Shown one piece after another: positions 16,562 to 24,500 of a DNA stretch of 64,000 nucleotides. A program made the position numbers and the translations under genes. The DNA is from Mycobacteriales bacterium (GTDB lineage Bacteria > Actinomycetota > Actinomycetes > JAFAQI01 > DASSKL01): contig DASSKL010000043.1 in assembly GCA_035690485.1 (NCBI GenBank), positions 1 to 64,000 of the forward strand, given 5' to 3'. The notes below the pieces were generated by a model. The model worked only from the letters and a program-made list of their open reading frames with translations, had not been told where the DNA came from and did not search any database. Position 1 is the stretch's first letter, and each line of letters starts with the position of its first letter.

Positions 16562-18112
16562 CTAGCGACGGTGACGGCGTCCGAGGTCGCGCAGCAGCAC
16601 GTGCGCCGCCGAGCGGCCGCTGGCGCCGAACACGCCGCCGCCGGGATGGGTCGACGCGCCGCACAGGTACAACCCCTCGCAGGGGCCGCGGTAACCCGAC
16701 CACTCGGGCAGCGGCCGCCAGGCGAACATCGCGTCGAGCGCCATCTCCACGTGCATGACGTTGCCGTGCAGCAGACCGAGCTCCCGCTCGAGATCGAGAG
16801 GGGTCTGCACGTGCATCTGCTCGACCCCGCCGGCGAACCCGGGGGCGGCCGCGTCGAGTGCGGCGACCAGCTTCTCGCCCTCGCGCCGGCCGATCGTGTC
16901 CCACTGCTCCCCGGTGGACAGGGCGTAGGGGTGCCACTGCCCCCAGATGGTCACGTTGTGCCGCCCGGCCGGCGCGATCGTGTCGTCGAAGGCGGAGAAC
17001 GTCATGGCCAGCACTGCCGGCTCGCTCGGCGGCAGGCCGGCGGAGAACTCGCCGTGGGCACGCCGCAGCTGCTGCCGCGAGCCGCACACGAGCTGCAGCG
17101 CGCGATAGCTGTCGTCGCTCGCCGCGGGGTAGCGGGGCAGGTCGCGGCAGGCCAGCCGCACGACCATCCCGATGCCGTTGCCCACGCGCACCTGCGGCGC
17201 CTTGTGCCGCAGCAGGTGCGGGTCGCCGAGCAGCGCCAGCGTCGTCAGCACGTGGCAGCCGGCGACGACCCGGCGTGCGGCGACGAGGTCGCCCGACTCG
17301 GTCTGCACGCCGGTCACCCTGCCGTCGTACTGCAGGATGCGCGCCGCGCCGTCGCCGAGCCGAAGCGCCCCGCCGTACGACGCGAAGCGCCGCGCCAGCG
17401 CCTCCGACAGCCGTCCGCTGCCGCCGACCGGGTGGCCGGGCGGGCAGCGGTGCAGCATCGTGCCCCACCCGACGAGGTCGGCGGTCGCGACCTCGTGCGT
17501 CGGCGGTCCGGACTGCGCACCCAACCAGGCCAGCGCGGTCTTGAGGCGCTCGTCGGTGAACCACGCGTCGAGCAGGGCGTCGGCCGGCTGGAGGAACTGC
17601 CGCGCCAGCTCCAGTCCGGGCAGGCCGGTGTCACGGCCGACGCCCCAGAGCCGGCGGCCGAGGTTGCGACCGGTCGGCGGCTCGGCGAAGGCGGCGAAGA
17701 TGCGCTCGTTGCGCGCACCCCAGTCGGCGACGAACCGCGCGTAGGCATCGGCGTCGCGCAGCCCGCACATCGCCTCGATCGACGCGCAGGTGCGGTCGAC
17801 GTCGGCCCAGAAGGTGAGCGCCTGCTGCTCGCCCGGCGGACCGAACGGCGCGAAACCCCACGGGTCGAGGTCCTGGTAGACCAGCCCGCAGTCGTCGAGC
17901 GCCAGGTCCTCGACGATGCCGGTCTGCCGGATCATGATGTGCGCGCTGGACCCCCGGTCCATCCGGTATCCGGCAAAGCGCTCGACGGTCGAGACCGCGC
18001 CGCCGACGACCGTGTCGCGTTCCACGACCTCGACGTCGAGCCCGGCGCGGGCGAGGTAGCAGGCGGCGACCAGTGCGTTGTGCCCGGCGCCCACGACGAC
18101 GACGTCGCGCAC
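16562..18112 (-). CDS. CrtO-like carotenoid oxidoreductase (FAD-dependent)
   Basis: A 516-residue flavoprotein of the CrtI superfamily, in the branch that includes CrtO-type carotenoid ketolases and PYROXD2. N-terminal VVVVGAGHNALVAACYLARAG with the Asn after the glycines and VVERDTVVGGAVSTVE are typical of that branch, as is the C-terminal GLYLCGASTHPGGGVFGASG. It may add a keto group or be another desaturase; the sequence alone does not decide. The GTG at 18112 shares one base with the GNAT stop codon (TAGTG), so the two are coupled. Confidence 0.8.
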   Translation of the reverse strand: MRDVVVVGAGHNALVAACYLARAGLDVEVVERDTVVGGAVSTVERFAGYRMDRGSSAHIMIRQTGIVEDLALDDCGLVYQDLDPWGFAPFGPPGEQQALTFWADVDRTCASIEAMCGLRDADAYARFVADWGARNERIFAAFAEPPTGRNLGRRLWGVGRDTGLPGLELARQFLQPADALLDAWFTDERLKTALAWLGAQSGPPTHEVATADLVGWGTMLHRCPPGHPVGGSGRLSEALARRFASYGGALRLGDGAARILQYDGRVTGVQTESGDLVAARRVVAGCHVLTTLALLGDPHLLRHKAPQVRVGNGIGMVVRLACRDLPRYPAASDDSYRALQLVCGSRQQLRRAHGEFSAGLPPSEPAVLAMTFSAFDDTIAPAGRHNVTIWGQWHPYALSTGEQWDTIGRREGEKLVAALDAAAPGFAGGVEQMHVQTPLDLERELGLLHGNVMHVEMALDAMFAWRPLPEWSGYRGPCEGLYLCGASTHPGGGVFGASGRSAAHVLLRDLGRRHRR

Positions 18113-18657
18113 TAGCCCGCCTGGGAGCGTGCCTCGACGGGCAGCGGCGCGCCCATGATGCAGAACTGCTCGACGCCGCCGGGGAAGCGGTAGTCGCAGA
18201 GCAGGTCGACGAACCCGAGCGACCGGTAGAGCCGCCGGGCCGGCGACTCGCGGTCGTGCGTCGACAGAAGTGCGGTCGGCTGGCGAGCCTGGTCGAGCAT
18301 CGTCGACAGCAGTTGCCGGCCGATGCCCTGCGCCTGGTACGCCGGCCGCACGTGCAGCTCGACGACCTCGAAGGAGTCGGCGACCCAGTCGGCGCCGTCG
18401 GCACCGAGCGCGACCGCGACCGCGTCGTGCCACCACTGCCCGCTGCGTCCAGGGTAGCCGTAGCCGAACCCGATCAGCCGGCCGTCGTCTTCGACGGCGA
18501 GGACCGCGATGACACCGCCGTATCTCAGGTGCTGCTGCAGCATCGCCTTGCGCTGGCTCGCCATCTGCGGGGGGCGTTGCATGGCCTCGGCGTAGACGGC
18601 GATCGCCTCGTCGGCGTAGGCCGCGAACCCTTCCGCGTCGAGTACCTCCAGCCTCAT
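18112..18657 (-). CDS. GNAT family N-acetyltransferase
   Basis: A 181-residue acetyltransferase fold. The acetyl-CoA loop is in VVELHVRPAYQAQGIGRQLLSTML (R/Q-x-x-G-x-G/A form: QAQGIG), with the C-terminal ARRLYRSLGF segment. The substrate is unknown. It is embedded by overlapping codons between the CrtA-like and CrtO-like genes, so it is translated with carotenoid enzymes. A role in modifying the carotenoid or its sugar is possible but speculative; the genes may simply share an operon. Confidence 0.8.
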   Translation of the reverse strand: MRLEVLDAEGFAAYADEAIAVYAEAMQRPPQMASQRKAMLQQHLRYGGVIAVLAVEDDGRLIGFGYGYPGRSGQWWHDAVAVALGADGADWVADSFEVVELHVRPAYQAQGIGRQLLSTMLDQARQPTALLSTHDRESPARRLYRSLGFVDLLCDYRFPGGVEQFCIMGAPLPVEARSQAG

Positions 18658-19340
18658 GCGCGAGTCTCTCCCCAGCCCGGCAGCCCCGCAACGTCGAGGA
18701 CGGCGAAACGGGCGAACAGCTCCTCGGCGTACCAGCCTTCGGCGCGGGTGCGGGCGACCACGTCGCGATGCGCGTCGCGGCGGTAGGCGAAGTCCTGCAG
18801 CGCGCCGACCTCCTCCCAGAGGCTGAACGTGCCCTGCAGGCCGACGGGTGCCTCGCCGATGCCCATCGCGTAGCGCAGCCCGGGTGCCGCACGTAGCTCG
18901 CCCGCCACCGCCGGCAGCGACCGCCAGAAGCGCGGGGCGGTACGCGGCCGAAGCCGCGCGCGCGTGATCGACGCGACCGGACCGGTGTGAACCGAATCCG
19001 CCACCGGCCGGCCGAACGGCAGGCCGCGCGACCACATTCCCTTGCTGGACAAGGGTTTCAGCGTTGCCGACCAGCCGCCGGTGGCGAGCGACGCCCAGCG
19101 ACGCGCGACCGTGGTGCCGTCGAATGCGGCGGCATCGCTCGCGCGCTCCCACGACAGCAGCAACGCCCAGCGGTCGGGGGTCGCGTCACGCAACCGCATC
19201 GTCGCGCCGTCACCGGTGCCCAGCACCTTGGCGAACTGCACTCCGGGCAGCCGCCGCAGCGCCGCCCGGTCACGGGTCACCCGCACCAACGCCCGCGGCA
19301 CCCGCGGCAGGGGAAGCTGCCAGACGTGCAACGTCACCAC
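18654..19340 (-). CDS. Spheroidene monooxygenase-like protein (CrtA family)
   Basis: A 228-residue member of the CrtA family, which in purple bacteria introduces a keto group at C-2 of spheroidene. Landmarks are GVQFAKVLGTGDG, the long conserved GPVASITRARLRPR block and YAMGIGEAPVGLQGTFSLWE, which closely follow the family pattern. In actinobacteria such proteins occur in carotenoid clusters with untested activity. The gene starts with tandem GTG codons (19340 and 19337). The stop overlaps the GNAT ATG. It lies 13 bp after the ArsC-like gene and is probably in its operon. Confidence 0.8.
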   Translation of the reverse strand: MVTLHVWQLPLPRVPRALVRVTRDRAALRRLPGVQFAKVLGTGDGATMRLRDATPDRWALLLSWERASDAAAFDGTTVARRWASLATGGWSATLKPLSSKGMWSRGLPFGRPVADSVHTGPVASITRARLRPRTAPRFWRSLPAVAGELRAAPGLRYAMGIGEAPVGLQGTFSLWEEVGALQDFAYRRDAHRDVVARTRAEGWYAEELFARFAVLDVAGLPGWGETRA

Positions 19341-19353
19341 GGCGGGCGCCGGC

Positions 19354-19710
19354 TCAGCGCTCGTGCTCGACCGCCCGGTCGAGAGCGTCGGGTGTGCGGC
19401 CGACGTAGGCCGTGCCGTCGGAGGCCAGCAGGATCGGCCGCTGGATCAGCTGCGGGTGCGTCGTGAGCACGTCGATCCAGTCGGCCCGGTCGTGCGGCCG
19501 GTCGGCGAGCCCGAGCTCCTTGGCCAGCGGCTCGCCGAGGCGGGTGATGTCCCAGGGCTGCAGGCTCAGCGCGTCGAGCGCCTGCTCGATCTCCGCGGCG
19601 GTCGGTGGGTCGTCGAGGTAGCGGCGCAGCGTGTAGGTCACGCCGGCCTCGTCGAGCGCCTCGGTGGCGATGCGGCACTTGGAGCACGACGGGTTGTACC
19701 AGACCTCCAT
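19354..19710 (-). CDS. ArsC/Spx family reductase-like protein
   Basis: A 118-residue thioredoxin-fold protein of the ArsC family. The redox site near the N-terminus reads NPSCSKCR, so two cysteines two residues apart are present, and the family motifs LRRYLDDPPT, IQRPILL and YVGRTPD follow. Glutaredoxin-dependent arsenate reductases keep only the first Cys as essential; here a CxxC-like pair could give thiol-disulfide activity. ATG at 19710 has GGAGG 4 nt upstream. It is the first gene of the leftward carotenoid operon, with no arsenic-resistance partner nearby, so arsenate reduction is only a family-based guess. Confidence 0.8.
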   Translation of the reverse strand: MEVWYNPSCSKCRIATEALDEAGVTYTLRRYLDDPPTAAEIEQALDALSLQPWDITRLGEPLAKELGLADRPHDRADWIDVLTTHPQLIQRPILLASDGTAYVGRTPDALDRAVEHER

Positions 19711-19798
19711 GGGACCTCCAATCGCGCCGGACGCTACCCCGCGTGCCGGGTGGTCGGTGCGGCGCGTCGGCGGTGCGTGTCGGGCGATCCGTGCCGCG

Positions 19799-20029
19799 TC
19801 AGCCCGTCGGTGACGCGGGGGGAGTGGTGGGGACCGTCGCGGGGCTGCTCGGTGCCGAGGAGACCGGAGGCAGCGGCGGGCCCGGTGTCGACAGGTTGGG
19901 GGTCTCGGCCGGCATGTCCTGGGCGCAGCCGGTCGCGACCGCGAGCGCGGCGAGCCCGGCAGCAGCGGCCAACCGCCCGGCACGACGGGCGAGCAGAGAG
20001 CGAGCGGAAACAGTCGTACGACGGAGCAT
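19799..20029 (-). CDS. Small predicted lipoprotein
   Basis: A 76-residue protein with an Arg-rich start, a hydrophobic stretch (LAAAAGLAALAVA) and a lipobox ending at ATGC near residue 35, followed by a Pro/Ser/Thr-rich tail with no recognisable domain. It should be processed by Lsp and anchored outside the membrane. The ATG at 20029 follows GGTAGGAG. It is divergent from the 2H phosphoesterase gene. I do not recognise the family; the disordered tail suggests a spacer or wall-associated peptide. Confidence 0.7.
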   Translation of the reverse strand: MLRRTTVSARSLLARRAGRLAAAAGLAALAVATGCAQDMPAETPNLSTPGPPLPPVSSAPSSPATVPTTPPASPTG

Positions 20030-20079
20030 GCGCGGCTCCTACCCTTCGACGATGCGCCTACCCGATCTAACCGGATCGT

Positions 20080-20085
20080 TAGGGT
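20080..20085 (+). promoter_or_regulatory. Leaderless -10 element of the 2H phosphoesterase gene
   Basis: TAGGGT lies 7 nt before the GTG at 20093. CTAAC and GTTAG (20067-20081) form a small inverted repeat around it, which could be a regulator site in this short divergent region. Confidence 0.45.
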
Positions 20086-20092
20086 GGTCCGG

Positions 20093-20626
20093 GTGTCGCG
20101 CCTTCTGCAGCAGTCCGGGCCCCGCACGGCACTCGTCGTCGAGGTGCCCGCTGCCGAGCCCGTCGTCGGCCGGTTTCGGGCGTCCTACGACCCGTCGGCC
20201 GGTCAGGGTGTGCCGGCGCACGTGACCGTGCTCTACCCGTGGCTGCCGACCGGGGCGCTCGACGACGCGACCCTGCGCGACCTCGCCGACGTGTTGGCCG
20301 CCGTGTCGTCGTTCGACGTGCGGTTCGCGTCGCTGCAGCGCTTTCCGCAGACGCTGTGGGTGGCGCCGGAGCCACCCGACCCGTTCATCACGCTGACGTG
20401 GGCGGTGTGTGCGCGCTGGCCGGAGTGCCCGCCCTACGGCGGGGAGTTCGACAGCGTCATCCCGCACCTGACGGTCGCCGACGACGTCGACGTCGACTCG
20501 CTGGCCCACGTGGTGACCGAGGTGGCGCCCGCGCTGCCGATCGCGACCCGCGTGGAGACGGTGACCCTGCTGGCCCTCGACGGCACCGGTCGTTGGAACC
20601 GCCACTCGACCTATCCCCTGGGGTAG
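20093..20626 (+). CDS. 2H phosphoesterase (2-5 RNA ligase family)
   Basis: A 177-residue protein with the two H-x-T/S motifs of the 2H superfamily: HVTVLYPW near residue 45 and HLTVAD near residue 120, separated by the usual spacing. Family members act on RNA ends or cyclic phosphates; the cellular substrate here is unknown. The GTG at 20093 is chosen over the GTG at 20084 because it lies 7 nt after TAGGGT, as in a leaderless transcript. It is followed by the SOS-controlled DUF6504 operon and could be independent of it. Confidence 0.8.
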   Translation: MSRLLQQSGPRTALVVEVPAAEPVVGRFRASYDPSAGQGVPAHVTVLYPWLPTGALDDATLRDLADVLAAVSSFDVRFASLQRFPQTLWVAPEPPDPFITLTWAVCARWPECPPYGGEFDSVIPHLTVADDVDVDSLAHVVTEVAPALPIATRVETVTLLALDGTGRWNRHSTYPLG

Positions 20627-20660
20627 GTCCCGCTCCGTCCCCAGGGGTGGCTCCACCCGG

Positions 20661-20689
20661 TTGACGGGGTGGGGCGGCGCGCCTACGGT
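20661..20689 (+). promoter_or_regulatory. Promoter of the SOS mutagenesis operon
   Basis: TTGACG (20661-20666) and TACGGT (20684-20689) are 17 bp apart, close to the housekeeping consensus. Transcription should start near 20696, inside the LexA box that follows. Confidence 0.75.
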
Positions 20690-20691
20690 GT

Positions 20692-20707
20692 TCGAACAGA
20701 TGTTCGA
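20692..20707. promoter_or_regulatory. LexA operator (SOS box)
   Basis: TCGAACAGATGTTCGA is a perfect match to the actinobacterial/mycobacterial SOS box TCGAAC-N4-GTTCGA. It begins 3 bp after the -10 hexamer, so bound LexA would block transcription of DUF6504, HEPN and dnaE2. Confidence 0.9.
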
Positions 20708-20723
20708 TTCCGGGGAGGCGGGC

Positions 20724-21062
20724 GTGAGCGTTGCGGTGGGGCGGCGTTACGGCGAGCCGGTCGACGTGCGGCGGCGCGACGACGAGCCGGCGGAGTTCCT
20801 GTGGCGTGGCCGGCTCTATCTCGTGCGCGCCGTCCTCGCCCGCTGGTGGGAGGCCGGCGGCTGGTGGCAGGCCGGACCGGCGGAGGCGGCTGTCGGGTCG
20901 GCCGGATCGGGTGGCGCGGCGGGGTTCGCCGGGCCCGACGACCGGGAGCGCGAGGTGTGGCGTGTGGAGGCCGGGGCGGGTTCGGCGGCCGGCACCGGGC
21001 TCTACGACCTGTCCTTCGACTGGGCGGCCGGCGGCTGGACGCTCGCCCGGGTCCTCGACTGA
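20724..21062 (+). CDS. DUF6504 family protein
   Basis: A 112-residue protein of an actinobacterial family recognisable by VRRRDDEPAEFLWRGRLYLVRAVLARWWEAGGWW and the C-terminal LYDLSFDWAAGGWTLARV-type ending. Its function is unknown, but family members sit beside error-prone DNA polymerase genes. The GTG at 20724 has GGGGAGG 5 nt upstream. It is the first gene after the LexA box, 18 bp before the HEPN gene. A 30-residue Gly/Ala-rich insertion separates the conserved halves. A role as an accessory factor of the SOS mutasome is inference from context. Confidence 0.8.
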   Translation: MSVAVGRRYGEPVDVRRRDDEPAEFLWRGRLYLVRAVLARWWEAGGWWQAGPAEAAVGSAGSGGAAGFAGPDDREREVWRVEAGAGSAAGTGLYDLSFDWAAGGWTLARVLD

Positions 21063-21080
21063 CTCCGTGGGAGGTGACCG

Positions 21081-21458
21081 ATGTCCTCGCTCTCGTTGCT
21101 CGAGCAGGCACGGCTCGGGCTCGCCGACGCCGTCGAGGCGACCGTGCCGATCGACCGCTACGCCGCCGCGCACCTGGCCGCGTTGCGCACGGCGGCGGCG
21201 GTGCTCGCCGCGCGGGCCCGGCCCGACGAGCAGCACGCCCGGCGCCGGCCGACGAGCGCCTGGGTGCTGCTCGCCACGGTGGCTCCCGAGCTGGGGGAGT
21301 GGGCGGCGTTCTTCGCCGCCGGGGCGACCAAGCGCGCCGCGGCCGAGGCGGGCATCCGGCACGCGGTGACCGCTCGCGAGGCCGACGACCTGCTCCGTGA
21401 CGCGACCCGGTTCCTCGCCGTCGTGGAGGATGCGCTCGGCCTGGTGCCCGCCGCGTGA
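21081..21458 (+). CDS. SAV_6107 family HEPN domain protein
   Basis: A 125-residue, mostly helical Ala/Leu-rich protein with the family pattern MSSLSLLEQARLGLADA, an RRRPTSAWVLLATVAPELGEWA core and a C-terminal DDLLRDATRFLAVVEDAL helix. HEPN domains are four-helix bundles, sometimes RNases; the R-x4-6-H motif of nuclease-active HEPN is not evident. GGGAGGTGACC precedes the ATG. It lies between DUF6504 and dnaE2 under one SOS promoter, the place where an ImuA-like factor is found in related cassettes. Its function is unproven. Confidence 0.8.
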   Translation: MSSLSLLEQARLGLADAVEATVPIDRYAAAHLAALRTAAAVLAARARPDEQHARRRPTSAWVLLATVAPELGEWAAFFAAGATKRAAAEAGIRHAVTAREADDLLRDATRFLAVVEDALGLVPAA

Positions 21459-21563
21459 ACGCGGCTCCCAGGCGGCGCCTTGCTGCGTTGTCGGTCGCTC
21501 ACGTGCCCTCCGGGCACGCTTCGCTCCCTTCCGCCTTGCGATGCATCCACCTGGAAGCCGCGT
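21459..21563. repeat. Intercistronic palindrome enclosing a REP-like element and the dnaE2 start
   Basis: Two 14-nt arms, 21459-21472 and 21550-21563, are inverted repeats with one mismatch. Between them is a REP-like core whose GTGCCC-TCC-GGGCAC hairpin matches copies at 26161-26250 and 53081-53167. The 3-prime arm includes the first two bases of the dnaE2 GTG and its weak GGAAG site, so folding in mRNA could hide the start. Confidence 0.6.
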
Positions 21564-24500
21564 GAGCGATCCGTTCGTGCACTTGCACGTGGCGTCGGGC
21601 TACTCCTTGCGGCACGGCGCTTCGCACCCGCACGTGCTGGTCGAGCGGGCCGCCGACCACGGCATGGACGCGCTCGCGCTGACCGATCGCGACGGTGCCT
21701 ACGGCGCAGTCAAGTTCGTCAAGGCATGCGCGGCCGCCGGCATCCGCCCGTTGCTCGGGGTCGATCTCGCGGTGGTCGCGCCCACCGGCCGGGAGGGTGG
21801 TCCGCGGCGACCGCGGCGCAGCCCGGCGCGAGGCGGGGCGTTCGTCGAGCCACCCGACCCGGCCGCACGCCACCGGGTCACGTTCCTCGCCCGGGACGCC
21901 CGTGGCTGGGCCGCGATCTGCCGGCTGATCAGCGCCACCCACCTGGCCGGTGAGCGGGGCCGGCCGGTGACGAGCCCCGAGCTCGTCGCGCGGGCGGTCG
22001 ACGAGTCCGGTGGAGCGGTGTTCGTGCTGCTCGGCCCGCAGTCCGGGCTCGGCCAGGCGCTCGCCCGCCGCCGGCCCGACCTCGCCCGCGCCGAGCTCGC
22101 CCGCTGGCGCGAGGTCGTCGAGCCGGCCGACGTGGTCGTCGAGGTGGTCAGCCACCGTGGGCCGGGCGAGTCCGAGCGGGCGGCCCGGCTGCTGGGGTTC
22201 GCCGCCGAAGCGGGCGCGCCGGCGGTGCTCACCAACGCCGTCCGCTACGCCGACCGCGCCGACGCGCCGACCGCCGACGTGCTCGACGCCGCCCGGCGGC
22301 TGGTCGCTCTCGACCCGCGGCACGTCGACCGGGCCAATGCCGACGGCTACCTCAAGTCCGGCAAGGAGATGGCGGAGGTCGCCGCCGACATCGCCCGGTT
22401 CGCGGGCCTCGACGAGACCGCGGGCCGGCGGTTGCTGGCCCGCACGCGGGCGGTCGCCGAGCGGTGCGCGCTCGACCCGCGGGCCGACCTCGGCATCGGG
22501 CGGGTCCACTTCCCGGAGCTCGACACTGCGACCGCCGACGCCGACGCGGTGCTGCGGGCCCGCTGCGAGGCAGGGTTCGCCCGGCGGGCCATGCCGGCCG
22601 ACGCGGCGGCCCGCCGCCGGCTCGACGACGAGCTCGGGGTCGTCCGTCAGCTCGGCTACCCGGCCTACTTCCTCACCGTCGCCGACGTCGTCGACATCGT
22701 CCGCGGCATGGGCGTGCGCTGCGCCGCCCGTGGCTCCGGTGCCGGCAGCCTGGTCAACTACCTGCTCGGCATCTCCGACGTCGACCCGATGCGCTACGAC
22801 CTGCTCATGGAGCGGTTCCTCTCCCCGCTGCGCGAGGCGCTGCCCGACATCGACCTCGACGTCGAGTCGGCCCGCCGCACCGAGGTCTACGAGGCGATCC
22901 TCGACCGCTACGGCGGCGACCGCTGCACCTGCGTGTCGATGATGGACACCTACCGGGTGCGCCACGCCATCCGCGACGTCGGCGCGGCGCTGGGCCTGCC
23001 GCCCGGCGAGATCGACGCGGTGGCCAAGGCGTTCCCGCACATCCGGGCCGGCCAGGTGCGCGCTGCGCTGCGCGACCTGCCGGAGCTGCGGGCCAGTGGC
23101 CTGGCCGGTCGCGACGGCGACGGCGGCCCGTTCGACCTGCTGTTCCGGCTGGTCGAGCGGCTCGACGGGCTGCCGCGCCACGTGGCGCTGCACCCGTGCG
23201 GTGTGCTGCTGTCCGACCGCACGCTGCTCGACCGCACTCCGGTCGAGGCCAGCTGGCTCGGCTTTCCGATGAGCCAGTTCGACAAGGACGACGTCGAGGA
23301 GCTGGGCCTGCTCAAGCTCGACGTCCTCGGCGTACGCATGCAGTCCTCGATCGCCTACGCCCTCGACGAGATCCGCCGGGTCGACGGCGTCGAGGTCGAC
23401 ATCGACGCGGTCCCGCGGGACGACTCCGAGACGTTCGCGCTGATCCAGTCGACCCGCACGCTCGGCTGCTTCCAGATCGAGTCGCCCGGTCAGCGCGAGC
23501 TCGTCGGCAAGTTCGCGCCCGAGACGTTCGGCGACATCATCATCGACATCTCGCTGTTCCGGCCGGGGCCGGTCAAGAGCGACATGGTCACGCCGTTCCT
23601 CGAGGCCCGGCAGGGCTGGCGCCCCGCGTCCTACCTGCACGACGACCTGCGGCCGTTCCTCGCCGAGACCGGCGGCGTCGTCGTCTTCCACGAGCAGGTG
23701 CTGCAGATCATCGCCACGCTGACCGGCTGCTCGCTCGCCGAGGCCGACGAGGTGCGCCGCGCGCTCGGCGACCCCGACGGCCAGCCGGAGGCGCAGGCGT
23801 GGTTCATCCCCACCGCGCTCGCGCACGGCTACGACGGCGCCACCGTGGAGCGGGCGTGGGAGGTGCTGCGGGCGTTCGCGTCGTTCGGTTTCTGCAAGGC
23901 GCACGCCGCGGCGTTCGCGGTGCCGACCTACCAGTCGGCGTGGCTGAAGGCGCACCATCCAGCGGCGTTCCTCGCCGGTGTCCTCACCCACGACCCCGGC
24001 ATGTATCCCAAGCGGCTGATCCTCGACGACGCCCGCCAGTTCGGCCTCACCGTGCTACCGCTCGACGTCAACCGCTCCGACTCCGGTTATCGCGTCGAGA
24101 AGCTCTCCGTCTACGACGAACCGCCGCCCGGCATCCTCGACCAACCACCGCGACCGGCCGCCGGCTACGGCATCCGGCTGGGGCTCGCCGACGTCCGCGG
24201 CATCACCGACGCCGAGGTCGCCCGCATCCTCGCCGGCCGGCCGTTCGCCACGCTGTCCGACTTCTGGCACCGGGCGGCGGTCTCCCGCCCGGTGGTCGAG
24301 CGGCTCGTCGTCGCCGGCGCATTCGACGCGATCTACGGGCTCGACTCGACGATCCCCCTACGCCGCCGCGGCCGCGTCACCCGCCGCGACCTGCTGCTCC
24401 AGGCGGCTGAGCTCGCGTCGCAGACGCCGGGCCGCCGCCGCAGCGGCTTCGCGACGAAGCCGCCGGCCGACCGGGGTAGCGATGACGTGCGGGAGCGGGC

